This document shows, in pieces, positions 8,267 to 16,992 of a DNA stretch of 64,000 bases. Below the pieces are notes generated by a model. The model did not search any database. It was given only the letters and a program-made list of their open reading frames with translations, and was not told where the DNA came from. The stretch lies in NCBI GenBank assembly GCA_001797335.1, contig MGPE01000015.1:1-64000 (forward strand), in the 5' to 3' direction. Made by a program: the position numbers and the translations under genes. Each line of letters begins with the position of its first letter. The stretch's first letter is position 1. This DNA is from Deltaproteobacteria bacterium GWA2_38_16 (GTDB lineage Bacteria > Bdellovibrionota > JACOXK01 > 2-02-FULL-40-11).

Positions 8267-9410
8267 GTCGGGGTGGGAAAGTGTGTTTTTTTCGATGAAG
8301 AGAGGAATTCCCAAAAGGAAAAAGCATTTGGGGGATAGCCTGCCCTTTTGTATTTTTAAGCATAAAAAAATCTTTTCTCCCTAAAAAGGTTAAAAGCTCT
8401 AAGGCTTCTTTAAAATTATTGACCGGGGTACAACAGACATCAGGCTCAGATTTAAAAAGTCGAATCCATTCTTTTTGTGTTTTGGTTTTAAAAACAAGTC
8501 CAAGTTTTCTCTTCATACGTTTTAGTTTTTGATCTGATGCATTGGCTAAAGAAGCTGTAGGAAAACCGGGTGCATCCGTAAGGGGGACCCATGATTTAAA
8601 TTCTTCTTTATGAATGAGTTCACAAAAGCGGTACCAAAATTTTGCTTCTATGGCCGCCAACGCCATGGCTCTTTTATCTTTGGTTTGATACAAAGCATAA
8701 TTAGGGTAACGGCCAGTCATGCGATCTTCTTCTTGATAAGGTTCTTCCCCAGTTAAAAAGAATTTTCCCAGAACCATCATGAGAAGCACCATCGTTGCTG
8801 GCATCATGGCACTATCAATAAACATGCCTTTATGAGTTTTTCGTCTGTGTTCTAACGCAGCTAAAATAGAAATGGTTGGTAATAAACTTCCCCCCACAAT
8901 ATCGGCCAATTGAGTAGAAAGCATGGGAGGCTTTTGACCACGAAATCCGGCCGTTTCTAAAATGCCGGTTAAAGCAATATAATTTAAATCATGGCCTGCC
9001 ATGTTTCGCCACGGACCTTGTTGGCCATAGCCTGAGATAGCACAGTAAATAAGTTTTGGGTTTATGCGAGAAAGCGTCTTATAATCCAAACCCAGTTTGG
9101 CGAGAGCCCCTGGACGAAAATTTTCAACGACAATATCTGCTTCTTTTACCAGTTTTAAAAAAACTTTTTTTTCTTTTTCTGATTTTAAATTTAAGATTCG
9201 TGTTTTTTTATTTCGATTAAGCATCATGAAATATGTACTTAAGTGTTGATAATAAAAAGGAGGGATCAGTCGGTTAAAATCCCCATGAGGACCCCGCTCG
9301 ATTTTTAAGACTTCTGCCCCCAAGTCCGAAAGCATAAGAGTGCACAAAGGCCCCGGCAATAAATGGCTTAGATCCAGTACTTTAATTCCCTGTAACGGAA
9401 GCGGTGACAT
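8256..9410 (-). CDS. Family III CoA transferase (CaiB/BaiF; racemase-like)
   Basis: The chosen ATG (9410) gives MSPLPLQGIKVLDLSHLLPG, the usual start of the family; a 35-residue extension from 9515 is not family-like. Hallmarks are SDLGAEVLKIE (about residues 29-39) and the catalytic Asp in GHDLNYIALTGIL (about 134). The family moves CoA between acyl groups or racemises alpha-methylacyl-CoA; similarity to AMACR-like members (RYPNYALYQTKD) favours the second, but the substrate cannot be fixed. Cytoplasmic. Length 384 aa is typical. It is divergent from the sigma-54-driven lipoprotein at 9638. Confidence 0.88.
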   Translation of the reverse strand: MSPLPLQGIKVLDLSHLLPGPLCTLMLSDLGAEVLKIERGPHGDFNRLIPPFYYQHLSTYFMMLNRNKKTRILNLKSEKEKKVFLKLVKEADIVVENFRPGALAKLGLDYKTLSRINPKLIYCAISGYGQQGPWRNMAGHDLNYIALTGILETAGFRGQKPPMLSTQLADIVGGSLLPTISILAALEHRRKTHKGMFIDSAMMPATMVLLMMVLGKFFLTGEEPYQEEDRMTGRYPNYALYQTKDKRAMALAAIEAKFWYRFCELIHKEEFKSWVPLTDAPGFPTASLANASDQKLKRMKRKLGLVFKTKTQKEWIRLFKSEPDVCCTPVNNFKEALELLTFLGRKDFFMLKNTKGQAIPQMLFPFGNSSLHRKKHTFPPRLDK

Positions 9411-9570
9411 ATTCAAGTCAGGTGTATAACAAAAATTGTTACTGAAGAAAAGAAAGGAATCGATACAGAAAAAAACATCTCCTCTTAAATTCAATAAAAA
9501 TCTCTTTAATTTCAAATAGTTATCAATTTTATTTAGGATTTTTCATTTTTCTTTAAAATTGTCACAAAAT

Positions 9571-9586
9571 TGGCACGCCCCTTGCT
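9571..9586 (+). promoter_or_regulatory. Sigma-54 promoter of the 9638-10534 lipoprotein
   Basis: TGGCACGCCCCTTGCT matches TGGCAC-N5-TTGCW with GG-N10-GC spacing. Predicted start of transcription is about 9597, giving a 41-nt leader that holds a palindromic repeat and then the ribosome binding site. Confidence 0.88.
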
Positions 9587-9598
9587 TTTTCTTATAGG

Positions 9599-9626
9599 TA
9601 GATCCCCGATCAGGTCGGGGATGACA
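9599..9626. repeat. REP-like palindrome in a 5' leader
   Basis: ATCCCCGA (9602-9609) pairs with TCGGGGAT (9615-9622), then GACA. It lies between the predicted sigma-54 start and the GAGGAG ribosome binding site, so the mRNA would start with a hairpin. Confidence 0.72.
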
Positions 9627-9637
9627 GAGGAGTGACT

Positions 9638-10534
9638 ATGAAAAAATATACTTTACATGCACTTTTGGTACTGATCTTAACCCTGACAGTTGGGTGCGCC
9701 ATGGATACCAAGGGCAAAAAGAAAACGTCTGCTACAGATTCCCCGGCTGCCTCTCAACCTTCTCCTCAGGCCAGTGTGCAACCACCTCAAATAGATGCTA
9801 AAAAAGATGCTACCCCAACAGCTGATCCCTACACAGTAATTTTAAAACCTTTTGCCATTCATGATTTTATTGAAATTGAACTGAAAGATGATGAAGAACG
9901 CTTTGGCGATCTTTTATCTATCCGCGTAGAACGAAATCAAAGTGCTGACACGATGGTTCAAATCTATGTCCCCGATAATAACAATGCCCGAAAGATGTTT
10001 ATTACTCGAATTTCTGAAAAGGGAACCCTCTTGCAAAAAGAATATCCTCTGGTAAGAATTACTGCCCCCTTAAATAAAGGAGAAGTGGAAGCCTATCAAT
10101 CCGACGACCACTCACAAGATATTAAAAGACTTTATGGCTATAAACCTCAGATTGGAGCCCTCTTTCAACATCGTGAAATGTCACACCCTCTTTATCGGGT
10201 GGCGTTAAAAGACCATGAGTGGAGAATGGAATTTATCGATCAATATTACAAAGAACTAAGACAACTTAGACCCGAGTTAAAACATGGGAAAAAACAAAAA
10301 TCTGAGAAACAAGAAATTTTAGAATATGAAAGTGTGGATACCGATGCTTTGGCCCATGAACTTTTTAGCTCAACCTTAGACCTTCCGGAAGTTCAGGCAA
10401 AGCTCCTAGAGCTTCATTTAGAGACCTTAAGTCCTCTGGATATTACTTCTATAACTACTTATATAAGCATTGAAGCAGTTCAGCAACCCATTGAATTTCC
10501 TCAGGAAAATCCTAATCCAGGCGCTACTCACTAA
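9638..10534 (+). CDS. Sigma-54-controlled lipoprotein of unknown function
   Basis: The ATG at 9638 has GAGGAG 6 bp upstream and is preferred over the GTG at 9632. MKKYTLHALLVLILTLTVGC is a lipoprotein signal (lipobox TVGC). A Pro/Ser/Lys-rich tether of about 40 residues follows, then a mixed soluble domain with many acidic and Gln residues. No family recognised. Expression should depend on sigma-54 and an activator, since the promoter at 9571 is near perfect. It lies just before lon but has a separate ribosome binding site and an 80-bp gap; co-transcription with lon is uncertain. Confidence 0.82.
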   Translation: MKKYTLHALLVLILTLTVGCAMDTKGKKKTSATDSPAASQPSPQASVQPPQIDAKKDATPTADPYTVILKPFAIHDFIEIELKDDEERFGDLLSIRVERNQSADTMVQIYVPDNNNARKMFITRISEKGTLLQKEYPLVRITAPLNKGEVEAYQSDDHSQDIKRLYGYKPQIGALFQHREMSHPLYRVALKDHEWRMEFIDQYYKELRQLRPELKHGKKQKSEKQEILEYESVDTDALAHELFSSTLDLPEVQAKLLELHLETLSPLDITSITTYISIEAVQQPIEFPQENPNPGATH

Positions 10535-10561
10535 ACTTAATAAATCTTTTTTCTAAACCCT

Positions 10562-10596
10562 CTCATCTTTTTTTTCGTCTTAACCGATAAGATGAG
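10562..10596. promoter_or_regulatory. Inverted repeat upstream of lon
   Basis: CTCATCTT (10562-10569) and AAGATGAG (10589-10596) are perfect arms separated by 19 bp, just before the lon ribosome binding site. Could be an operator or an mRNA hairpin; it does not match CIRCE. Confidence 0.35.
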
Positions 10597-10614
10597 TAAA
10601 GAAGGGAGGCAGTC

Positions 10615-13020
10615 ATGTCCAAGCAAAAAACGACAGTTAGAGCTACTACCATCCCAGGGGAATTGCCAGTTCTGCCGATTTTAAGTGTGGTGGTATTCCC
10701 ATTTGCCATCGTTCAGCTTCTGGTACGAAGAGAAAAAAATATTAAGCTTTTAAGATCCATTAAAAATACAGACAATATTATTGCCTTGGTTGCTCCCAAA
10801 GATCCTTCTAATGCAGATCCCTCCCCTAAGGATCTCCACGAATATGGAGTAGCCGCAAAAATTGTAAATAAAGTCGATTTGGCAGAAGACTCTTCTCAAA
10901 TTGTGCTCCAAGGAATTTGTCGAATTCGGGTTAAAAAATATACTCAAGAAGATCCTTACCTTTCAGCTGAAATTACAGAGGTCGCCGAAAAAGAACAAAA
11001 TGATCTTGAAACCAAAGTACTTTTGGAAAACTTAATTGAGCTTTTTAACCGCTTTGTCACCGGAAATCCTCGCTACAGTGAAGAAATTATTCGAATTGTA
11101 GAGATGAATATCGATGAGGGGCCGAGTGTCATTGCCGATCTTATTGCTTCTTATGTGAATTTTAAGATTGAAGAAAAGCAGCAAATTTTAGAGTCGGTTG
11201 ATGTAAAAGCTCGGATTAAAAGAATTATTGAACTCTTAAATAAAGAAATCGAGTTTTCAAAAGTAGAAGGCGATATTCAGTCTAAAGCCAAGCAAGAAAT
11301 GGAGCGCTCACAACGAGAGTATTATTTAAGACGACAGCTGGAAGAAATTAAAAAAGAACTGGGTGAAGATGATCAATCCAATACGGATCTTTATGAGCTT
11401 AAACAAAAAATCAGAACTAAAAAATTCTCAAAAGAAGTTAAAGAAATTGTTACAAAAGAAATGTCTAGGCTCGAACGGCTCTCTACCAATGCCGCTGATT
11501 ATCATGTGATCCGCACTTACTTGGATTGGCTCATTGATCTTCCCTGGGGTGAAGGAACCAGTGATAATTTAAATATCGCAGAAGCCAAAAAAATCTTAGA
11601 TGAAGATCATCATGGTTTAGGGACCGTTAAAGAAAGAATCTTGGAATATTTGGCCGTTTTAAAACTTAAAAAAGACTTAAAAGGTCCTATTTTATGTTTG
11701 GTGGGACCTCCAGGTGTTGGGAAAACCTCTTTGGGACAATCCATTGCCAGAGCTTTAGGACGAAAATTTGTTCGGATTTCTTTGGGAGGAGTTCGTGACG
11801 AAGCTGAAATTCGAGGCCACAGACGAACCTATGTGGGTGCCCTCCCCGGCCGGATCATTCAAGGCATTAAAAAAGCAGGCAGCAATAATCCTCTCTTTAT
11901 GATTGATGAAGTGGATAAAATTAGTAGTGAACGAGGAGATCCTTCTTCTGCATTACTCGAAGTGTTAGATCCAGCCCAAAACTTCTCGTTTAGGGATAAT
12001 TATATTGAAGCCAACTTCGATTTAAGTCAGGTTATGTTTATCACTACGGCTAACCTTTTAGATCCTATCCCTGAACCTTTAAAAGACAGGATGGAAGTCA
12101 TTAAAATCCCGGGCTATACACTGGAAGAAAAAATTGTGATCGCCCTACATCACCAAATCCCTCGGCAAATTAAAGATCATGGGTTAAAAGCAGAGCAAAT
12201 TCACTTTACCGAAGAAGCGTTAAAAGAAATTGTGAAAGGCTTTACCCGTGAAGCGGGTGTTCGAAACTTAGAAAGAGAAGTCGCGCACATTTGTAGAAAA
12301 GTGGCAAAAGAAATTGCTGAGGGTCAAGCAGGCCCCTTCCAAATTAAAGCCAATAGCATTGAAAAATACTTAGGGCCTAAGAAGTTCTTGGAAGATGAAG
12401 CACTACAAAAAAGTGAAGTTGGGGTTGCGCAAGGATTGGCGTGGACCCACATTGGAGGGGTCCTTCTTCAAATTGAAACCACCAAAATTCCGGGTAGAGA
12501 AGGTATTAAACTCACCGGCCAGTTGGGAGAAGTCATGCGAGAATCAGTACAGGCAGCCTTAAGCTATGTTCAGTCTAAAGCGGCACAGCTAGGAATTAAT
12601 CCCGATCAATTTAATGCCATGCTTCACGTTCACTTCCCGGCCGCAGCCGTTCCCAAAGATGGTCCTTCCGCAGGGGCTACCATTGCAACAGCCATTGCTT
12701 CTTTGATGACCAATAAACCGGTCAATAAAGACGTTGCCATGACGGGAGAAATTACACTGCGAGGACATATCTTGCCGGTGGGAGGTATTAAAGAAAAAGT
12801 ATTGGCGGCCTATCGAGCTGGAATAAAAATCATTATTCTTCCCGCCAAGAATAAAAATGACCTTGAAGATATTCCGGCTGAAATTAAACGAAAGATCACC
12901 TTTAAACTCGTAGACACGATTGAAGAAGTCTTTGATCTGGCTCTCTTAGACCATGAGAAAAAAGCAGTAGAAGAACCCAGTAAGGTTCAAAAAACGCAGC
13001 GCACAGCCACAGGAAGCTAG
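10615..13020 (+). CDS. lon: ATP-dependent protease Lon
   Basis: An 801-aa Lon with the standard order: LON substrate-binding domain (about 13-205), helical linker, AAA+ domain with Walker A GPPGVGKT (about 365-372) and Walker B FMIDEVDK, then the protease domain. The catalytic dyad is Ser in PKDGPSAG (about 685) and Lys in [10 protein letters not shown] (about 727). It degrades misfolded and regulatory proteins in the cytoplasm. The ATG is preceded by a strong GGGAGG. A basic/Ser-rich C-terminal tail (about 30 aa) is family-variable. An inverted repeat precedes the gene. ExbB/ExbD genes follow after 41 bp. Confidence 0.98.
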   Translation: MSKQKTTVRATTIPGELPVLPILSVVVFPFAIVQLLVRREKNIKLLRSIKNTDNIIALVAPKDPSNADPSPKDLHEYGVAAKIVNKVDLAEDSSQIVLQGICRIRVKKYTQEDPYLSAEITEVAEKEQNDLETKVLLENLIELFNRFVTGNPRYSEEIIRIVEMNIDEGPSVIADLIASYVNFKIEEKQQILESVDVKARIKRIIELLNKEIEFSKVEGDIQSKAKQEMERSQREYYLRRQLEEIKKELGEDDQSNTDLYELKQKIRTKKFSKEVKEIVTKEMSRLERLSTNAADYHVIRTYLDWLIDLPWGEGTSDNLNIAEAKKILDEDHHGLGTVKERILEYLAVLKLKKDLKGPILCLVGPPGVGKTSLGQSIARALGRKFVRISLGGVRDEAEIRGHRRTYVGALPGRIIQGIKKAGSNNPLFMIDEVDKISSERGDPSSALLEVLDPAQNFSFRDNYIEANFDLSQVMFITTANLLDPIPEPLKDRMEVIKIPGYTLEEKIVIALHHQIPRQIKDHGLKAEQIHFTEEALKEIVKGFTREAGVRNLEREVAHICRKVAKEIAEGQAGPFQIKANSIEKYLGPKKFLEDEALQKSEVGVAQGLAWTHIGGVLLQIETTKIPGREGIKLTGQLGEVMRESVQAALSYVQSKAAQLGINPDQFNAMLHVHFPAAAVPKDGPSAGATIATAIASLMTNKPVNKDVAMTGEITLRGHILPVGGIKEKVLAAYRAGIKIIILPAKNKNDLEDIPAEIKRKITFKLVDTIEEVFDLALLDHEKKAVEEPSKVQKTQRTATGS

Positions 13021-13061
13021 ACAAGCGATAACGAATTATTGTAAAAAGGAGAAAGAATATT

Positions 13062-13667
13062 ATGATGCCTCAATGGTTTATAGAAGGAGGGCCCGTCATG
13101 TGGCCTCTTCTTATTTGTTCAATTGCCGCATTGGCTATTTTTTTAGAGAAACTGGTTTCATTAAGACGCCATAAAATTATTCCTCATCAGCTTAAATCCT
13201 CTGTCGATCAACTCCTTTCACAAAAGAAAGTATCCGAAGTTGAAGTTCTCTGTAAAAATGATTCTTCAACCTTGGCCTCTATTTTATTGGCTGGAGTTGA
13301 ACACAACGGAAAAACCAGAGACCGTATCAAAGAATCCATTGAAGAAGTGGGGAAAAAAGAGGTTTTAGATTTAAGTAAAAATATTGGGGCTCTAGCCACT
13401 ATTGCCCATATCTCTCCCCTTTTGGGACTTTTAGGAACGGTTATGGGAATGCTTCGCGTCTTTCATGTCATTACCGCTCAGGGGGTGGGCAATGCCCAAT
13501 CTTTAGCAGGTGGTATTGCAGAAGCTCTGATTACGACGATCGCAGGGCTTATTATTGCGATTCCCACACTTGTGGCCAACCGATATCTAGTGGCAAAGGT
13601 AAAAACCTATATTACTGAAATTGAAAGCTATGCTTTAAAAGTGACAGATTTTCTGGCCAAGGATTAA
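13062..13667 (+). CDS. MotA/TolQ/ExbB-family proton channel subunit
   Basis: A 201-aa inner-membrane protein with an N-terminal membrane segment (MWPLLICSIAALAIFLEKL) and two more about residues 110-135 and 150-180. The segment APLLGLLGTVMGM in family members is seen here as SPLLGLLGTVMGM, and GGIAEALITTIAGLIIAIP is also characteristic. With the ExbD-type partner 2 bp downstream it forms a proton-driven motor that energises outer-membrane transport or Tol-Pal-like envelope constriction. Which system it powers cannot be told, since no TonB, TolA, TolB or Pal gene is adjacent. AAGGAG precedes the ATG. Confidence 0.93.
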   Translation: MMPQWFIEGGPVMWPLLICSIAALAIFLEKLVSLRRHKIIPHQLKSSVDQLLSQKKVSEVEVLCKNDSSTLASILLAGVEHNGKTRDRIKESIEEVGKKEVLDLSKNIGALATIAHISPLLGLLGTVMGMLRVFHVITAQGVGNAQSLAGGIAEALITTIAGLIIAIPTLVANRYLVAKVKTYITEIESYALKVTDFLAKD

Positions 13668-13669
13668 AA

Positions 13670-14083
13670 ATGAAATTTACCGAAGACTCTGAACACTCAG
13701 AACAAACCACCATTGAAATCACTTCTCTCATCGACATTATGTTTACGCTGGTTCTCTTTTTCATGGTGACAACGACCTTTGTTTCTGCTCCTGGATTTAA
13801 AGTAGATCTACCCAAATCTTCTGCAGCAGATATTCAACGAGACAAAAAAGATGTAACCATCGTCATTGGCGAAAATGGATCTCTCATTTTAAATCAAAAG
13901 CCTGTTTCTGAAACGGAGCTTCAAGCACGTTTAGCCGACGAAGCAAAAATAAATCCCGAACTTTTAGTCATTATCCAAGCCGACCAACATGTCTCTCATG
14001 GAAGGGTCGTTAAAATTATGGATGATGCCCGATCTGCAGGACTCACACGGCTCGCCATTGCCACTGAACCCAAAACCCCATGA
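13670..14083 (+). CDS. ExbD/TolR-family biopolymer transport protein
   Basis: A 137-aa protein with a single N-terminal membrane helix containing the conserved Asp (ITSLIDIMFTLVLFFMVTT; SLIDIMF motif), which carries the proton path with ExbB. The periplasmic domain ends with LLVIIQADQHVSHGRVVKIMDDARSAGLTRLAIAT, the standard ExbD/TolR end. It starts 2 bp after the ExbB-type gene and its stop overlaps the start of the FtsB-like gene by 4 bp, so these are one operon. Confidence 0.93.
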   Translation: MKFTEDSEHSEQTTIEITSLIDIMFTLVLFFMVTTTFVSAPGFKVDLPKSSAADIQRDKKDVTIVIGENGSLILNQKPVSETELQARLADEAKINPELLVIIQADQHVSHGRVVKIMDDARSAGLTRLAIATEPKTP

Positions 14084-14364
14084 GCCAGGCTTTAAAGCAA
14101 AGACTCCGATGGTGGATTGGAGGATTTGTTGCCCTTACTCTCTTTTTTACAGTGTTTGGTGAACGAGGTCTTTTTAAAATTTATAAATTAAATAGAGAAC
14201 TTCATAAATTAGAAGCCAAAAAGAAATTCTTTGACAAAGACAATATTAAGTTAAGCAGTGACGTTCAAAAAATGAAAAAAGAACGCGCTTTTCAAGAACG
14301 CTCTGCCAGAGAAACCTTGGGGCTAGCTCAAGATAATGAAATTATCTATGAATTTTCGGACTAA
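14080..14364 (+). CDS. FtsB/DivIC-like septum formation protein
   Basis: A 94-aa bitopic membrane protein: one transmembrane helix at about residues 12-28, then a coiled coil (KLNRELHKLEAKKKFFDKDN) and the family end ERSARETLGLAQDNEIIYEF. FtsB/DivIC proteins link FtsL and FtsQ in the divisome. Placement behind ExbB/ExbD and overlap by 4 bp suggest co-expression of envelope functions. Cys are absent and length is typical. Confidence 0.88.
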   Translation: MSQALKQRLRWWIGGFVALTLFFTVFGERGLFKIYKLNRELHKLEAKKKFFDKDNIKLSSDVQKMKKERAFQERSARETLGLAQDNEIIYEFSD

Positions 14365-14365
14365 T

Positions 14366-14992
14366 ATGACAGAAACCAAATCCAAACTTTTTTACGATAC
14401 CCACGCTAAAATTTATGAAATGATGATGCAAACCATTCGCTATCACTCAACCGTTCAAAAGCTTCTTCTCTCTTTAATCTCTTCTAACGAAATATCCCAT
14501 GCTCCTCACATTTTAGATTTGGGGTGTGGCACTGGATTACTCTCTGAAATGCTTTTACAGCGATACCCGAGTGCCTCTTTAACGGGTTTTGATTTTTCCA
14601 AAGAAATGCTTAAAATTTATAAAGAACGCTTTCCCAAAGCCACAGTTATTGTGGGTGACTACCACAACGAAAAAACATTTACTCAAGAAAGTTCTTTCTT
14701 TGATTTAATTATTACCTCTGGTTCTTTATCTGAATATAGTGACTTATCAAAAACACTTCCTTGGATTTATCGCATTCTAAAACCCAAAGGTATTTTTATT
14801 AATATTGGCGTTCATCGAAATATGATTGGACTGATGAGTTCGCACATTTGGCATTACATCCAGGTTCCTGGAGAAAGAAGATTTATGGATGAATGTAAAA
14901 AGTTTTCATTTCAAAAAGTAGAAGCACTGCCTGTTCCATGGAGTCTATTTCCATTAAATTTATGTCGGTATGCTGTAAAAGTAACTAAATAA
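14366..14992 (+). CDS. SAM-dependent class I methyltransferase
   Basis: Motif I ILDLGCGTGLLSEML (about residues 45-60) and LTGFDFSKEML mark the S-adenosylmethionine site, followed by DLIITSGSLSEYSDL and a RILKPKGIFINIG motif. Overall similarity is to methyltransferase type 11/25 proteins such as UbiE-like or BioC-like enzymes, but the substrate is unknown. The ATG at 14366, two bases after the preceding stop, is chosen over 14336 because the longer form overlaps the FtsB-like gene and adds nothing family-like. Last gene of the operon; it overlaps the convergent CcdA-like gene by 8 bp. Confidence 0.85.
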   Translation: MTETKSKLFYDTHAKIYEMMMQTIRYHSTVQKLLLSLISSNEISHAPHILDLGCGTGLLSEMLLQRYPSASLTGFDFSKEMLKIYKERFPKATVIVGDYHNEKTFTQESSFFDLIITSGSLSEYSDLSKTLPWIYRILKPKGIFINIGVHRNMIGLMSSHIWHYIQVPGERRFMDECKKFSFQKVEALPVPWSLFPLNLCRYAVKVTK

Positions 14993-15635
14993 ATACTTTT
15001 AAGATAAAGTAACCGCCAATTATCAACAGAAAAACACCTGAAATTTTTTCAATCGTAATAAGCCAAGTCCCCGATTTTGGAAGAGAAGTTAAAAAGCCGG
15101 TAAAACATCCTAAAACAATAAATAAGAGCCCAAGTCCAAGTGAGAAGGAAAACATGAGGGCCATACCAAAAACCATGTTTTGATGGCTTGCGATATAAGC
15201 TAAAATGCTCCCTAAAATAGGGGCTGTACAGGGAGCTGCCACAAATCCTGAGGTTAATCCCATGAGCAGTGCCCCACCAGTGCCTTCTTTAGAAGTTCCT
15301 CCACCCAAAGACCCCAAATACGATTGAGGAATTTTGAAAGAAATAACCCCCAATTGCACCAAACCAAAAAAAAGAATAATGCTTCCCACCATGAAATAAA
15401 CAGGGCCCACCATGGTTATTTTTCCAAAAACCTTCCCTGTTAAAGCCGCAAATATCCCTATAGTAGAATACGTAAGAGACATTCCTAAAACATAAACCAA
15501 CGATAGGAGGAAAGCTTGAAACCTTGTTTTACTTCTTCCGGCAATAAAGCCCACCGTAATGGGAATCATGGGATACACACAAGGAGTAAGACTAGCCAAC
15601 ACTCCTCCTCCAAAAGCTGTTAGCAGTTCAATCAT
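14985..15635 (-). CDS. CcdA/DsbD-type transmembrane electron transporter
   Basis: Six predicted membrane helices in 216 aa. The two redox Cys are in LTPCVYPMIPIT (helix 1) and VAAPCTAPILGS (helix 4), matching the DsbD/CcdA core that moves reducing equivalents from cytoplasmic thioredoxin to the periplasm. Neither the periplasmic N-terminal nor the C-terminal thioredoxin domain of full DsbD is present, so it is a CcdA-like short form. It overlaps the end of the M16 peptidase gene upstream by 8 bp and is in the same operon. Confidence 0.92.
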   Translation of the reverse strand: MIELLTAFGGGVLASLTPCVYPMIPITVGFIAGRSKTRFQAFLLSLVYVLGMSLTYSTIGIFAALTGKVFGKITMVGPVYFMVGSIILFFGLVQLGVISFKIPQSYLGSLGGGTSKEGTGGALLMGLTSGFVAAPCTAPILGSILAYIASHQNMVFGMALMFSFSLGLGLLFIVLGCFTGFLTSLPKSGTWLITIEKISGVFLLIIGGYFILKVFI

Positions 15636-16992
15636 CGGTATATTTCTTAATGGTTATTTTTGTATCTTTCCCTAAGAAGGTTAATTTATTCTTAAATTCT
15701 TTAGCGGTACACAGGATGGCAATGAAGAGATTTTTAGAATCCGCATGTTTTTGAATGGCCTGATTCACTTCTTCTAGAGTAACTTTTTCAAGCCGTTTCC
15801 GATACGTATCCAAATAATCAGAGGGCAGCCCCATCAATTCCATCAAAATAAGCTGGCTTACTTTTTTTCGAGCGGTATCAATTTTAAAAGGAAATTCATT
15901 GATAAGATTATTTTTAGATAAATTAAATTCTTCTTGGGTAATGCCTTTGGCTGCATAATCTTCATATAAAGACAACATCAGCTTTAACGTTTCCACCGTA
16001 TCTTTGGTTCCAGGGAATGCCATCATGGCAAATTCTCCGGGGGTTTTCCGAGCTCGAAACCAACTATAAGAACCATAGCTCCACCCTCTTTTCACTCTGA
16101 CTTCTTGCATCAGGCGAGCCGTAAATCCCCCGCCAAACGCGTTATTGGCAATAAGCAAAGGAAAATAATCGGGATCTAGCACTTGAATTCCCACATGGCC
16201 AATCATGATTTGAGTTTGGGTTCGAGCGGGTTTATCGATCAGAATAATTTCCTTACCCTTAACGATGGGTGATGGGGGATATTGGAATGAAACACTTTTT
16301 CCTTTGGGAAGATCTTTAAAGGCCTGAGTGATTTTTTTTGAAATTTCAAATTCATTTAAATCACCACTCGCAGCAAAGAGCGCGTTGTTCCCAACAAAAA
16401 GTTTTCGATAGAAATCTTTCACTTTATTTTCAGTAATTTTTTGAACGGTAGATTCTTTTCCATCTGAACTCATCCCATAGGGATGCCCTTTAAAAAGGCT
16501 TCGAATAAAAAATCGCCCTACCAACGCCTGATCGTTTTCACGCATTTGTTTTAATTGAGAGATGACCTCTCGTTTTAGTTTTGCCAATTCTTTGGAATCA
16601 AAACTAGGATGTAAGATGACATCTGAAAAAATAGCTAAAAAAGGATCCAAATTTCGAGTGAGCGTTTGACCCACAATTGTAATGCCTTCTTGCCCTGCTT
16701 CAATATCAATTTCTGCACCCAATATATCAAGCTCATCTCGAATCTGTTCACGAGTTCGGGTGGTGGTTCCCCGCATAAGCATTTCTGAAGTAATGCTGGT
16801 TAAGCCTTCTAATTCTTTGGGATCCCAGATGGCTCCATTTTTTAAAACCATATAAAGATAACAAACCGGAAGGCTCTTATCTTCTGAAACAATCAGTTTT
16901 TGTCCTGTTTCTAATGTTTTCACCGTAACCCCTCCCCTCGCATATGCAAAACTTGATATAAATAAACAAATAATGAAGAAAAAATTTTTCAT
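15628..16992 (-). CDS. M16B peptidase-like protein, non-catalytic subunit
   Basis: A 454-aa exported protein (signal peptide MKNFFFIICLFISSFAYARG). It has the M16 fold landmarks (EREVISQLKQMREND, a middle KEIILIDKPARTQTQIMIGH, NNAFGGGFTARLMQEVRVKRGWSYG), but the zinc motif HxxEH is replaced by SEMLMRGT at the expected place. In two-gene M16B systems such an inactive member pairs with a catalytic one, here the overlapping upstream gene. Its conserved R/Y segment (RVKRGWSYG) is retained, as expected for the substrate-binding partner. Periplasmic heterodimer inferred. Confidence 0.9.
   Translation of the reverse strand: MKNFFFIICLFISSFAYARGGVTVKTLETGQKLIVSEDKSLPVCYLYMVLKNGAIWDPKELEGLTSITSEMLMRGTTTRTREQIRDELDILGAEIDIEAGQEGITIVGQTLTRNLDPFLAIFSDVILHPSFDSKELAKLKREVISQLKQMRENDQALVGRFFIRSLFKGHPYGMSSDGKESTVQKITENKVKDFYRKLFVGNNALFAASGDLNEFEISKKITQAFKDLPKGKSVSFQYPPSPIVKGKEIILIDKPARTQTQIMIGHVGIQVLDPDYFPLLIANNAFGGGFTARLMQEVRVKRGWSYGSYSWFRARKTPGEFAMMAFPGTKDTVETLKLMLSLYEDYAAKGITQEEFNLSKNNLINEFPFKIDTARKKVSQLILMELMGLPSDYLDTYRKRLEKVTLEEVNQAIQKHADSKNLFIAILCTAKEFKNKLTFLGKDTKITIKKYTDD

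Noticed and set aside
10562-10596. CIRCE-type heat-shock operator before lon
   Set aside because: The inverted repeat CTCATCTT/AAGATGAG does not match the CIRCE sequence or its 9-bp spacing.
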